A stretch of 64,000 nucleotides of DNA. Source: Dyella flava (lineage in GTDB: Bacteria > Pseudomonadota > Gammaproteobacteria > Xanthomonadales > Rhodanobacteraceae). The notes below the pieces were generated by a model. It had not been told where the DNA came from. It did no database searches and saw nothing but the letters and a program-made list of their open reading frames with translations. A program made the translations under genes and the position numbers. The first letter of the stretch is position 1. Each line of letters opens with the position of its first letter. The stretch covers positions 138,021 to 202,020 of the forward strand of contig NZ_JADIKE010000036.1 of the NCBI RefSeq assembly GCF_016904955.1, read 5' to 3'. Of the stretch, positions 42,472 to 51,520 are shown piece by piece.

Positions 42472-44709
42472 ATGGACCACACAAAGCCTTATTTCCGCCA
42501 GCTTTTTGCAGCCCTGTTTTTGATCTGGCTGGTGTTGAACCTGCCTTTGCTGCTGGGCATCCGGGTACTTCCCTGGGATGCCATGGACGAGTTCTACCCA
42601 ACCGTCTATTTCAATGTACACAGCCTTCGCCTCGGCCTGGCACCCTGGTGGAATCCGCATATCTATGCCGGCTATCCGCAAATTGCGGATCCGCAGGGCA
42701 TGCTGTTTTCCCCGCTATTGATGGCCTGGATGCTGCTGCGTGAAGCGCCCGGCCCCACCTGGTTCACCTGGGGCGTGCTGCTTCATGTGTTGATGGGCGG
42801 TACGGCCATGCTCGGCCTGTTGCGCCGGGATGGAGCCAATGCACTGGGAGCGCTGCTTGGTGCAACCGTATTCATGGCCGGAGGTGTTGCCGCATCGCGC
42901 CTGGAACACACTCCCATCGTGATTGCGTATGCCTATGCACCGGTCATTCTGCTCAGCTTGCGACACTTTCTGGCCGTACCCGGCATAGGCCGTGGCGCGT
43001 TATTCGGCCTGGCTGCCGGCGCCATGTGCACCCAGCTCGTGCAAGTTTCCTATCTGCTGACATTGATGATCGCGGTCTACGCGCTGGCCGGCACATGGCT
43101 GCACTGGATGCGCTACGACACCTCATCCCGATGGCGATGGTGCACGGGCATCCTGGTAGCGATGGCCTGTGCGCTGGCGCTGAGCCTTCCCCAGTTGCTG
43201 CTCAGCTGGGGCTACATGGGCCTATCCAACCGCACCGTGCTCCCCCTATCGAGCATAGCGATTGCATCGCTGGATCTTCGGGCCTTCCTGACCCTGCTCG
43301 ACCCTAATGCATTCCACGCACTGCGCGGCAAATATTCAGGGCCGGCCAGCCTCGTCGAGGCATATCTCTATATCGGCACCCTTCCGTTGTTGATGCTGGC
43401 TGGTATGGGCGGCGTGTGGCGTGATCTACAGCAACGGCGCCAGCTGCTGTTCTTTGCAGCGAGCGCAAGTTTCGCCTGCCTGTACATGCTTGGCAGTAAC
43501 ACACCGTTCTACGCCTGGCTGTATTCCTGGATGCCGGGCATGCAGCACTTGCGTCGTCCGGTGGATGCCGCCTATCTGTTCAACTTGTCGCTCGCGATCG
43601 TCGCAGGTCTTTCTGCCAGCCACCTCAAGCTGCAATCACGGCGACAGCTAACTATCCTGCTGGCCCTCAGCACTTGCCTGCTTGCCCTCGCCAGTTTCCA
43701 TATGCGTGACAGCCACGTTCGCTGGCAGGCAGGATCCCTGGCGGCAGCGGCCGTTGCGTTCGTCGCACTGTGTTTTATGCAGAGGCCCTGTGGCACCCGG
43801 ACCAAGACGCTCTGGTTGCTGCTCATCTTGGTGGTGGATTACCGCTGCTTCAATTTAAACGGGAGCTTTAATGAGTCGCGCAATGTCATCGCGCGCTTCT
43901 CCGAAAGTCCCTCGGTGATTTTTCTTGGCAAGCGTCTGCTTGATGACGGTCAACCTTCACCGCGCATCGAAACCTTGAATACGGGTACCGATTGGGACAA
44001 CCAGGTGACCTTGCACGACATGTATTCCACGCAGGGCTACAACCCACTGCGCTACGAACTTTATGCCAGTTGGTATGGCGCGCGTGAAAGCAGCCTGTTC
44101 GGCAGAGCGGACACCTTATTCAATCCTGCGCCGGACAGCGTCCTGAATCAGCTCCTCGACGTGAAATATCTGGTCGTCGGTAGCAGGCCCGATGCGCGAC
44201 CCGTATCGCCGCCAGCGGGTTTCACCAGGATCTTTACCGGCCAACATGAAGACATATGGCAAGCCGGACATGCCTATGCACCATGGCTGACACCGATTCA
44301 CGCTCACTTGCTCGCAGCGGGCGAGCTTCCGCCGGCCGATGCCTTCTCGGCCACCAACTTCAACGACTGGCTTTGGCTGACGCCTCGCGACAAGGATGAT
44401 GAAAACGAAGATCACGCCGTGGCTTCGACCTGTACTGACCGAATACAGGCAACGATGCTCAGCATGACGCCGACCTCCACCACGTTCCTCACCAACGCCC
44501 CCCATCCAGGCTGGCTGGTTGTCAGCGAACTGGATTTCCCGGGATGGAAGGCCGAACTTGAAGGAAAGCCGCTACCGATTCATCGGGCAAACGGCATGTT
44601 CCGCGCAGTGTGCGTTCCGGGCGGGAAACACCGCCTGCGTTTCAGCTTTCATCCGTGGGCCATGGTGGCTTACACGTGGAACCATCGACAGCTCAACCAA
44701 CAGCTATAG
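42472..44709 (+). CDS. YfhO-like polytopic membrane protein
   Basis: A 745-residue protein with about 11-13 membrane segments and an early acidic motif (WDAMDEFYPTVYFNV), followed by the GT-C-like pattern WWNPHIYAGYPQIADPQGMLFSPL, typical of the YfhO family of putative glycosyltransferases. The C-terminal ~230 residues are extracytoplasmic and beta-rich. ATG 42472 was chosen for the sharp start of the first helix; starts further upstream pass through the hairpin. It ends overlapping the convergent MidA gene by 6 bp. The donor and acceptor are unknown. Confidence 0.82.
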   Translation: MDHTKPYFRQLFAALFLIWLVLNLPLLLGIRVLPWDAMDEFYPTVYFNVHSLRLGLAPWWNPHIYAGYPQIADPQGMLFSPLLMAWMLLREAPGPTWFTWGVLLHVLMGGTAMLGLLRRDGANALGALLGATVFMAGGVAASRLEHTPIVIAYAYAPVILLSLRHFLAVPGIGRGALFGLAAGAMCTQLVQVSYLLTLMIAVYALAGTWLHWMRYDTSSRWRWCTGILVAMACALALSLPQLLLSWGYMGLSNRTVLPLSSIAIASLDLRAFLTLLDPNAFHALRGKYSGPASLVEAYLYIGTLPLLMLAGMGGVWRDLQQRRQLLFFAASASFACLYMLGSNTPFYAWLYSWMPGMQHLRRPVDAAYLFNLSLAIVAGLSASHLKLQSRRQLTILLALSTCLLALASFHMRDSHVRWQAGSLAAAAVAFVALCFMQRPCGTRTKTLWLLLILVVDYRCFNLNGSFNESRNVIARFSESPSVIFLGKRLLDDGQPSPRIETLNTGTDWDNQVTLHDMYSTQGYNPLRYELYASWYGARESSLFGRADTLFNPAPDSVLNQLLDVKYLVVGSRPDARPVSPPAGFTRIFTGQHEDIWQAGHAYAPWLTPIHAHLLAAGELPPADAFSATNFNDWLWLTPRDKDDENEDHAVASTCTDRIQATMLSMTPTSTTFLTNAPHPGWLVVSELDFPGWKAELEGKPLPIHRANGMFRAVCVPGGKHRLRFSFHPWAMVAYTWNHRQLNQQL

Positions 44710-45903
44710 CCGTCCGGCCTGATCCGCCGCAAGCAGCTCGGCGGGCAAGGGCAAGGCCGGAATCCCGCGTGCAAACAGCATTGCCTGAAAACGCTCGCCC
44801 ATCTGATCCGGCAGGGTGAGCTTCCTGACTTGTTGGGCGAGGCGCAGACGGGTGACCTCGTCGCCCTGTTCGTAGGCGTGTTCGAACACCTCTTGCAGGC
44901 CAGCGGCGATCAGGAACTGTGCCTGCGAAAGATAACTGGCCACACTGAAGCCTGCGCTGTTGCCGGCCTCGGCCAATGCGGTGAAGTCGACGGATGCGGT
45001 CAGGTCGTTGAGACCGGGCAAGTAGAACGGATCGCTGTGGGCGCGATGGCGATAGTGGGCCATCAGCGTGCCATCCTGGCGCTCGGGCAGGTAAAACTCG
45101 CGGCGCACGTAACCGTAGTCGACGAACAGCATCAGGCCCGCTTCGAGTGAGCCGGCGATCGCCTGGATCCAGTACGGCAGCTGCGGCAGGACTTCCGAGC
45201 GATAACCGTCCTCGAATTCACGCCCAAGATCACGCTCGACGTGACGCACCGCGCCGCTTACCAGCACGTCGGCCGGACGGTCGACACGCCACAGCCTGCC
45301 CTCGCCATCGAGCGCCACGTGTTCTTCATAGACCTCGCCATCACGCATGACGAATCGTGTGGTGGGCAAGGCATCGATGACTTCGTTGGCAAACAGCACC
45401 CCCCGCCAGTTTTCTTCCGGCGGACGATCCAACCATTCCACGCGGCCAGCCATTTCTGCCGGTAGTGCCGCAGCAAGCCGCTCGCGCTGACGCTCGCGCA
45501 GGTCCGCGCTGGGCTCGAGAATCCGATAGCGGCGTGGCAACACACCACTGTCTGCAAACGCCCGCAACGCAGCCTCGGCGAACGCGCCACTGCCGCCACC
45601 GAGCTCGAGAAAATCAGCATCGCCGAGCATGGCCATGGTTGGCTGCAGCACGTGAACAACGCAGCGCGGGAAAAGCTCGCCCAGCTCCGGCGCGGTGACA
45701 AAATCGCCCGCCTCGCCGAACTTGGTCTTGCCGGCACTGTAATAGCCCAGGCCCGGTGCATAGAGGCAACGCTCCATGTACTGCGAAAACGGCATCGGGC
45801 CGCGTGCGGCGATGTGTTCGCGCAAATGCTGGAGCAGGCGTTCGGAATGAGCGAGTTCGTCTGCGGAAGGTTCCGGCAGGCGGGAGGTCTTGGAAGGATT
45901 CAT
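44704..45903 (-). CDS. MidA/NDUFAF7-type SAM-dependent methyltransferase
   Basis: A 399-residue class I methyltransferase of the DUF185 family. Characteristic stretches are PMPFSQYMERCLYAPGLGYYS, KFGEAGDFVTAPELGELF, and the SAM motif FLELGGGSGAFAEAAL, then VLFANEVIDALPTTRF and FVDYGYVRREFY. The mitochondrial relative NDUFAF7 methylates an Arg of complex I. ATG 45903 lies 4 bp downstream of the tatC stop, so it is co-transcribed with tatABC. No complex I genes here, so the target is inferred. Confidence 0.92.
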   Translation of the reverse strand: MNPSKTSRLPEPSADELAHSERLLQHLREHIAARGPMPFSQYMERCLYAPGLGYYSAGKTKFGEAGDFVTAPELGELFPRCVVHVLQPTMAMLGDADFLELGGGSGAFAEAALRAFADSGVLPRRYRILEPSADLRERQRERLAAALPAEMAGRVEWLDRPPEENWRGVLFANEVIDALPTTRFVMRDGEVYEEHVALDGEGRLWRVDRPADVLVSGAVRHVERDLGREFEDGYRSEVLPQLPYWIQAIAGSLEAGLMLFVDYGYVRREFYLPERQDGTLMAHYRHRAHSDPFYLPGLNDLTASVDFTALAEAGNSAGFSVASYLSQAQFLIAAGLQEVFEHAYEQGDEVTRLRLAQQVRKLTLPDQMGERFQAMLFARGIPALPLPAELLAADQAGRL

Positions 45904-45907
45904 CGGA

Positions 45908-46663
45908 TCAGGAAGCCGCTTCGGCGGGATTCGGCTTGAGCAGCCAGCGCACCGCAAGCACGCCAAGTTCGTAAAGCAGACACATGGGGATCGCCAGCAT
46001 GATCATCGACGTGATGTCCGGCGGCGTCACCACCGCCGCGATGGCGAAGGCGCCGACCATGGCATAGCGCCGCCCCTTGCGCAGCTTGTCCAGGTCGACC
46101 ACGCCCACGGCGGCAAGAATCACCACCGCCACCGGCACTTCGAAGCACAGGCCGAAGGCGAAGAACATCAGCATCACGAAATCCAGGTAATGCGTAATGT
46201 CCGTCATCATCTCCACGCCCTGCGGGGTGACCGCGGTAAGGAAGCGGAACGCCGCCGGCAGCACCAGAAAATAGGCGAAGGCGCAGCCGATGTAGAACAA
46301 CACCAGCGCCGCGATCAGCAGTGGCCGGGCCAGGCGCTTTTCATGCTTGTACAGACCAGGACTGACAAAAGCCCATAGCTGATAGAGCACCACCGGCATG
46401 GCAATAAACAGCGCGGCGTAAAAGGCCAGCTTCAACGGCGTAATGAACGGACTGGCCACTTCCGTCGCAATCAGATGTGCGCCATGCGGCAGGCGCGACA
46501 CCAAGGGTTCGGCCAGCAAGGCATAAAGACGGTTGGCGAACGGCACCAGCACCACTAGCACCACGACCACGGCCAGAATGGCCTTGATCAGGCGCGAGCG
46601 CAGTTCGAGCAGATGCGAGAACAGGCCCTGTTCCAGATCCATCTCGGGCTCAGACGCTGCCAT
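45908..46663 (-). CDS. tatC: Twin-arginine translocase subunit TatC
   Basis: The Tat receptor core in the inner membrane. The 251-residue protein has six membrane helices and the family motifs LFSHLLELRSRLIKA (cytosolic N-terminus), ITPLKLAFYAALFIAMPVVLYQLWAFVSPGLYKHEKR, and FAFGLCFEVPV. ATG 46663 overlaps the tatB stop (14 bp); an earlier ATG at 46684 is possible. Part of tatABC. Confidence 0.96.
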   Translation of the reverse strand: MAASEPEMDLEQGLFSHLLELRSRLIKAILAVVVVLVVLVPFANRLYALLAEPLVSRLPHGAHLIATEVASPFITPLKLAFYAALFIAMPVVLYQLWAFVSPGLYKHEKRLARPLLIAALVLFYIGCAFAYFLVLPAAFRFLTAVTPQGVEMMTDITHYLDFVMLMFFAFGLCFEVPVAVVILAAVGVVDLDKLRKGRRYAMVGAFAIAAVVTPPDITSMIMLAIPMCLLYELGVLAVRWLLKPNPAEAAS

Positions 46664-47024
46664 GCTCGGATTCCTTCGGCGCATCGGTCTGGGTTACTTC
46701 CTTCTGCACGTCGGCAGCATGGCTGCGCATCTGCTGGTGGACTTCGGTCGCGACGGATGCCACCTGCTCGCGGGTGTCGCGTGCGGTTTGGTTCATATCG
46801 GCCTGCATGGCCTCGGCTTTCGCGGCGGCTTCGCGCGCGGTGCGCTTGAGCTCTTCGATTTCCAGCTCACGCTCGACTTCCGCGCGCACGCTGTCCCACC
46901 CGGAACGCAGGCGACGCACCAGCGCGCCCGCCGTGCGTGCAGCGTGGGGCAATTTTTCGGGGCCGAGCACGATCAGGGCGACCAGCGCCAGCAACACCAG
47001 CTTGCCGAGGCTGATCTCGATCAC
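46650..47024 (-). CDS. tatB: Sec-independent translocase subunit TatB
   Basis: A 124-residue protein with one N-terminal membrane helix (LGKLVLLALVALIVLGPEKLP), a Pro kink and an amphipathic then coiled helix rich in Glu, Lys and Ala (ERELEIEELKRTAREAAAKAEAMQ). The GPEKLP motif is the TatB hallmark. It follows tatA by 18 bp. Confidence 0.95.
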   Translation of the reverse strand: MIEISLGKLVLLALVALIVLGPEKLPHAARTAGALVRRLRSGWDSVRAEVERELEIEELKRTAREAAAKAEAMQADMNQTARDTREQVASVATEVHQQMRSHAADVQKEVTQTDAPKESEHGSV

Positions 47025-47042
47025 GGTGCTATTCCTGTTCGG

Positions 47043-47288
47043 TTACTTCGTTTCGCTGGAATCGCGCTGATTCTGATTGGCCTGGGTGCTGCCGCCGGCG
47101 GGCGGGTCGGCCTGCAGCTTCTCCTGCGCCTTGCGCTTTTCCTCTTCCTCGTCGCCCTGCATGGCCTTCTTGAAGCCGCGCACGGCATTGCCGAGATCGG
47201 AGCCCACCCGGGTCAGCTTACCGGTGCCGAACACCAGCAGAATGATGACCAGCAGGATCGCCCAATGCCAAATGCTGTCCAAACCCAT
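47043..47288 (-). CDS. tatA: Sec-independent translocase subunit TatA
   Basis: An 81-residue protein with a short N-terminal membrane helix ([20 protein letters not shown]), the FGTGKL hinge, amphipathic helix with [15 protein letters not shown], then a charged tail ([12 protein letters not shown]). The first gene of the tat operon; SYLF gene lies 62 bp upstream on the same strand. Confidence 0.95.
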   Translation of the reverse strand: MGLDSIWHWAILLVIILLVFGTGKLTRVGSDLGNAVRGFKKAMQGDEEEEKRKAQEKLQADPPAGGSTQANQNQRDSSETK

Positions 47289-47350
47289 GAGAAACCTCGT
47301 TGCGGAGTGTGCCGTCTACGAACTGCGAGGGCAGCCGCCGGCGTTCCGTA

Positions 47351-48313
47351 TCAGTGTGAAGTGTACTCTTCCAGAGCGTCCCGGAAGGCAACGACCGGCG
47401 CCGGGACGTTGCTCACGCCACCTTCAAAAATGCGCCGCGGCGTGATGCCCGGCCCGTAGACTGCCTTATTCGCGTCATAATCGATTTTCATCACCGAGCC
47501 ATCCAGCGCGACACCCGCGAAAAGGCCGCGTGCGCGCGAGTAGGAGTAGATCTCGGCCCTCAGCTGCTGGTCGGTTGCCGCCGCGGCGGTGCGCCCCACC
47601 GGACCGGCAGCGGCCGATGCGTCCGCGCCGATCGTGAATTTGCCGTTGACGATGGAATCCACGCCACGCTGCGTGCGGAACACCAGGACCACGTCGGTCT
47701 TGGACACGCCCGCCTGGAAGCCGACGCTGCCGCCACCCAGGACGACGAAGCTGGGATTGGACCAGGTGCCATCCGGATTCTTCACCGAGATAAGGCCCTC
47801 ACCACGGCGTCCGCCGAAGACGAAGCCGACCTTCAGCACATCGGGAACGACGGCGATCGCCTTGGCGTCCCGCAGCAGGTCGCCGGGGATGGACTTGTCC
47901 GGCGCTTGCTCGATTTCGTTGAGCACGCGCACCGCGTTCTGTGCGCGGACCAGCGGGGAATCGTCATCCGCATGCACCGCCGCGACAGGCAGCAAGAACG
48001 CCAAGGCCAGGAACGAAAAACGACGCAGCGATGCCCAAGAGCCTGACCCATGCCTTCGAGCGGCCCGCGTTGATTTCGTGCGCCCGCCAGGTGGTAGTGC
48101 GTGGCGCAGCGCTTGACTGGCCGTCAAGTCAAGCCGCGCGCTGCCGCATGGTGGGCGCACGGAATCAACCCGGAGGGCCGAGTCTGTTTGCCCACAATCC
48201 TGCGTCATCGCTCGCTTATGTATCGACATACACTTCGCGTGCGATTCCTTGTCTTGCGCGCAAACAGACTTCGGCGCGGACCACTCGAAGGCATGGGTCA
48301 GGCTCTTAAACAT
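47351..48313 (-). CDS. SYLF (Ysc84-type) lipid-binding domain protein with anomalous N-terminus
   Basis: The SYLF core is clear: signal-like LRRFSFLALAFLLPVAAVHA, then PLVRAQNAVRVLNEIEQAPDKSIPGDLLRDAKAIAVVPDVLKVGFVFGGRRGEGLISVK, GFQAGVSKTDVVLVF, SYSRARGLFAGVALDG. Related proteins bind lipids or act in the envelope. Core plus signal is about 230 residues. The signal peptide has no ATG, GTG or TTG at its expected start, and the frame stays open backwards through a palindromic element to ATG 48313 (other ATGs at 48229 and 48208). I give the longest frame; the real start is uncertain and the N-terminal ~90 residues are probably element sequence. Confidence 0.75.
   Translation of the reverse strand: MFKSLTHAFEWSAPKSVCAQDKESHAKCMSIHKRAMTQDCGQTDSALRVDSVRPPCGSARLDLTASQALRHALPPGGRTKSTRAARRHGSGSWASLRRFSFLALAFLLPVAAVHADDDSPLVRAQNAVRVLNEIEQAPDKSIPGDLLRDAKAIAVVPDVLKVGFVFGGRRGEGLISVKNPDGTWSNPSFVVLGGGSVGFQAGVSKTDVVLVFRTQRGVDSIVNGKFTIGADASAAAGPVGRTAAAATDQQLRAEIYSYSRARGLFAGVALDGSVMKIDYDANKAVYGPGITPRRIFEGGVSNVPAPVVAFRDALEEYTSH
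48037..48307. mobile_element. MITE-like nested palindromic element at the 5' end of the SYLF gene
   Basis: Outer 24-nt arms are perfectly inverted: 48037-48060 (AAGAGCCTGACC...) and 48284-48307 (...GGTCAGGCTCTT). Within are two large hairpins: one imperfect palindrome of about 100 bp, with GTTGATTTCGTGCGCCC (48069-48085) facing GGGCGCACGGAATCAAC (48153-48169); and AGTCTGTTTGC (about 48180-48190) facing GCAAACAGACT (about 48260-48270). No transposase is encoded. Size and structure resemble a non-autonomous palindromic element, but I cannot see target-site duplications clearly. Confidence 0.6.
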
Positions 48314-48428
48314 TGGGCGGCTCCGGTTGAATCAAAGAAGTAGGATCGTGATCGACGGCGCATGATACCGGCGCGATGCGGAACGCTTATGGCAGACTTT
48401 GCCCGCGGTTCGAGCTAACCTCGTCACG

Positions 48429-49478
48429 ATGCCACGCAGCCACTATACCGGTCTCGCCGGCCAATCCCACGACCAGCCCGCACAGGCTGGCGTATTACTC
48501 GTGAACCTTGGCACACCGGACGCACCCACGGCAGCGGCATTGCGCCCATATCTGGCGCAATTCCTGGGCGATCCACGCGTGATCGAATACCCGCGCTGGC
48601 TATGGCTGATGATCCTGCATGGCGTGATCCTGCGCACCCGGCCGGCACGTTCGGCCCATGCCTATGCGAGCATCTGGACGCCCGAAGGCTCCCCGTTGCG
48701 CGTGGGCTCGGAAAAGCTTGCCACCGCGCTGCAGGCCAGCTTGCAGTCGATTCGTCCCGGACCGATCCGCGTCGCACTGGCAATGCGCTACGGCGCCCCA
48801 TCCGTGCGGGCGCAGATCGAGCAGTTACAACGCGAGGGAGTGCGGCGTCTGCTGGTGCTGCCGCTGTATCCGCAGTACTCGGCCACCTCGACCGGTTCGG
48901 TGATCGACGCGGTGTCCGATACGTTCAAGCAACTGCGCTGGCCGCCGGAATTGCGCATCGTCAACGACTATCACGATGACGAAGGCCATATCGAAGCGCT
49001 GGCGCTGTCGATCGAACGCTGGTGGGCGGCACATGGCCGCGGTGAAAAACTGCTGCTGTCCTTTCACGGCATTCCGCAACGTTATGTGGATGCCGGCGAT
49101 CCGTATTTCCATCAATGCCAGGCCACTGCGCGCCGACTGGGTGCGCGGCTCGGTCTGGATGCATCGCAGCTGATCATGAGCTTCCAATCCCGCGTCGGCC
49201 GCGAACCCTGGCTGCAACCGTACACCGATGTCACCGTCCAGCGTCTGGCCAAGGATGGTGTCAGGCGGCTGGATGTCGCCTGCCCCGGGTTTGCCGTGGA
49301 TTGCGTGGAAACACTGGAAGAGATCGCCATGCAGAATCGCGACTTCTTTACCTCCGCCGGCGGCGAGGCTCTGCGCTACATCCCCTCGCTCAACGACAGC
49401 AGCGAACAGGTTGCCAGTCTCACCGCGCTGATTCTTCGGCATATGCAAGGCTGGCCGGAATGCGCGGGGCATCCGTGA
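48429..49478 (+). CDS. hemH: Ferrochelatase
   Basis: Inserts Fe2+ into protoporphyrin IX to make heme. The 349-residue protein has VLLVNLGTPDAP, PRVIEYPRW, WTPEGSPL, PLYPQYSATSTGSV, the active-site His (about H213) in LLSFHGIPQRYV, and SFQSRVGREPWLQPYTD. ATG 48429 gives the usual N-terminal length; ATG-free alternatives exist upstream. The gene is followed by an overlapping hydrolase gene. Confidence 0.96.
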   Translation: MPRSHYTGLAGQSHDQPAQAGVLLVNLGTPDAPTAAALRPYLAQFLGDPRVIEYPRWLWLMILHGVILRTRPARSAHAYASIWTPEGSPLRVGSEKLATALQASLQSIRPGPIRVALAMRYGAPSVRAQIEQLQREGVRRLLVLPLYPQYSATSTGSVIDAVSDTFKQLRWPPELRIVNDYHDDEGHIEALALSIERWWAAHGRGEKLLLSFHGIPQRYVDAGDPYFHQCQATARRLGARLGLDASQLIMSFQSRVGREPWLQPYTDVTVQRLAKDGVRRLDVACPGFAVDCVETLEEIAMQNRDFFTSAGGEALRYIPSLNDSSEQVASLTALILRHMQGWPECAGHP

Positions 49479-50329
49479 CCGCACCGATCGAGCAACGCGT
49501 TACCCTTTCCCATCATCTTTCGCTCACCGCACTGATCTGGGGAGAGCCCGACTCGCCGCCCCTGCTTGCACTGCACGGCTGGCTGGACAATGCGGGCAGC
49601 TACGACTTTCTCGCGCCGCTGCTCGCCAGGCACTGGCGGGTCATTGCGCTCGAACTGCCGGGTCACGGCCACTCCAATCACTTGCCCGCCGGCATCAACT
49701 ACCACTACCTCGACTATGTGAGCGCGGTGATCGCCGCGGCCGGCGCCTTGCAGCTGGCGCGCTATACCCTGCTGGGCCACTCGCTCGGCGCAGGCATCGC
49801 CTCCTTGGTCGCGGCGGCTACACCGCAAAGCATCGAACGGCTCTATCTCATCGAAGGGCTTGGCCCGCTCGGCGACGATGGTTCGCATACATTGCAGCGC
49901 TTTCGCGACGCCGTTGCCGCGCCGGCGGCCTCCGGCAAGTCGCTGCGCGTATTCCAGGACATCGAGCAGGCGATCAGCGCGCGCACGCTGGCGAGCGGCC
50001 TGCGCGCCGATCTGGCTCGCCCGATCGTCGAACGCGGACTGGCGCAAGCGGACGGCGGCTATCGTTGGCGCAGCGATCCGCGCCTTACCCGCCCCAGTGC
50101 GGCGCGCCTGGCCGAGAGCCAGATCCGCGCCTTGCTCGCCGGCATCGAAGCCCCTACCGCCTTGCTGCTATCGAACCCCGCAACCCCTTACCTGCCTTCG
50201 GCGATGATGCAAGAACGTGCCGCGCTGCTGCCACGTATCGCCGTCGCGCACATGGACGGCGGCCATCATCTTCATCTGGAACATCCGCAGGCGGTCGCAT
50301 CGTGGCTGCTTGCCGAGCAGCCCGCCTGA
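49460..50329 (+). CDS. Alpha/beta hydrolase
   Basis: A 289-residue hydrolase: LLALHGWLDNAGSYDFLAPLLA oxyanion region, ALELPGHGHS, the nucleophile S108 in LLGHSLGAG, and a late HMDGGHHLHLEHP supplying the catalytic His. Homologues include esterases and MhpC-like hydrolases; substrate unknown. It overlaps hemH by 19 bp from ATG 49460; GTG 49475 (GTGA overlap with the hemH stop) is an equally good start. Convergent with the NatB-like gene 15 bp downstream. Confidence 0.87.
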   Translation: MRGASVTAPIEQRVTLSHHLSLTALIWGEPDSPPLLALHGWLDNAGSYDFLAPLLARHWRVIALELPGHGHSNHLPAGINYHYLDYVSAVIAAAGALQLARYTLLGHSLGAGIASLVAAATPQSIERLYLIEGLGPLGDDGSHTLQRFRDAVAAPAASGKSLRVFQDIEQAISARTLASGLRADLARPIVERGLAQADGGYRWRSDPRLTRPSAARLAESQIRALLAGIEAPTALLLSNPATPYLPSAMMQERAALLPRIAVAHMDGGHHLHLEHPQAVASWLLAEQPA

Positions 50330-50344
50330 CCGGCGTCGGCGCGA

Positions 50345-51520
50345 TCAGGCGGAAATCGCCAACCGTTCCGACTGATAAACCCGCGCCGTCACCAACGTGG
50401 CCAGCATCGCCACGATCAAGCCAGATATCACGCACATGGCAATCTGTGCTGACGTGGGCTCGCCTCCGCGCAGCAATTGCGTGATGCCCACCTGCTGACC
50501 GAGCAAAGGCACGGCATACATCCAATCAGCCTCCCTCACTGGCAAGATGCTCAGCAAGATGGAAGGCAGCGCCGGGACCAGCATCAATATGCCCAGATAG
50601 GTCTGCGCTTCACGATAACTTTTCGCAAACGCGGCGACCAAGGTCTGCAGCGATGCGAGCAGCAGGATCAGCGGAAACATCATCAGCAATACCTGCAGTG
50701 CAAAAGATGGCCCGAGATTGAGCACCATGCCCAACTTCTCCGCCGGAATGAACCTGCCGCAGACACCGAACCCCACCACACAGATCAACAAGCTGGTCAG
50801 CGAAAACATGCAGATCGCACCAAGCTTTCCCAGCAGCACCTTCCAGCGCGCCACCGGATTGGCGAACAGCGGTTCCAGCGATTGGCGTTCGCGCTCGCCG
50901 GCGGTCAGGTCGATGGACAGATACATGCCGCCCATGAAAATCGTCAGCACAAAAAAGTACGGCAGAATCGCAAACATCTGCCCGGCGCGCGATTGCGGCG
51001 TGGACTGATCGCGCTCGTCGATTGACACCGGCGCCATCATGGTGGGCGACAAACCACGCGCCACCAGCCGCATCGCCCCCTGGCGACGGGCAAATGCTTC
51101 GAGCATTCCCTTCATGCGCTCGACCGAGCCACCTGTTTCGCGCTGCGAGGAGTCATAGATCAACTCCACTTGCGCGGTTTCGCCCTTGCGCCAGGATTGG
51201 CCGAAATCCGCGGGGATGCGCAGCACCACATCGGCATCCTGCTCGCGTACCGCGGCCTCGGGATTGGCTACCGGCGGTTCTGGCACGAAGCCTTGCTGCT
51301 TGAGTGCTTCGATCAGATTCGGCGCGTACTGCGCACCGATCACCGGCACCTTGATGGGCTGGTCGGCCTTGTTGAGTTCCCGCGTAAGCACGGTATTGAT
51401 GATCATCACGAAAATGATCGGACCGATCAGCGGGCCGTACAGCAAGGCGCTCAGCACGGTGCGCTTGTCGCGCAGATTCTCTTTCACTTCCTTGAGGAAA
51501 ACGGTCAGCGTCGTTCTCAT
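50345..51520 (-). CDS. ABC-2 type permease, NatB-like
   Basis: A 391-residue permease with one N-terminal membrane helix (about 22-45), a large extracytoplasmic domain (about 48-180) including NPEAAVREQDADVVLRIPADF, and five C-terminal membrane helices starting at AILPYFFVLTIFMGGMYLSIDLTAGERERQSLEPL. This layout is that of the NatB Na+ efflux permease family. The start overlaps the ATPase stop (ATGA). Transport substrate is inferred only from family. Confidence 0.9.
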   Translation of the reverse strand: MRTTLTVFLKEVKENLRDKRTVLSALLYGPLIGPIIFVMIINTVLTRELNKADQPIKVPVIGAQYAPNLIEALKQQGFVPEPPVANPEAAVREQDADVVLRIPADFGQSWRKGETAQVELIYDSSQRETGGSVERMKGMLEAFARRQGAMRLVARGLSPTMMAPVSIDERDQSTPQSRAGQMFAILPYFFVLTIFMGGMYLSIDLTAGERERQSLEPLFANPVARWKVLLGKLGAICMFSLTSLLICVVGFGVCGRFIPAEKLGMVLNLGPSFALQVLLMMFPLILLLASLQTLVAAFAKSYREAQTYLGILMLVPALPSILLSILPVREADWMYAVPLLGQQVGITQLLRGGEPTSAQIAMCVISGLIVAMLATLVTARVYQSERLAISA

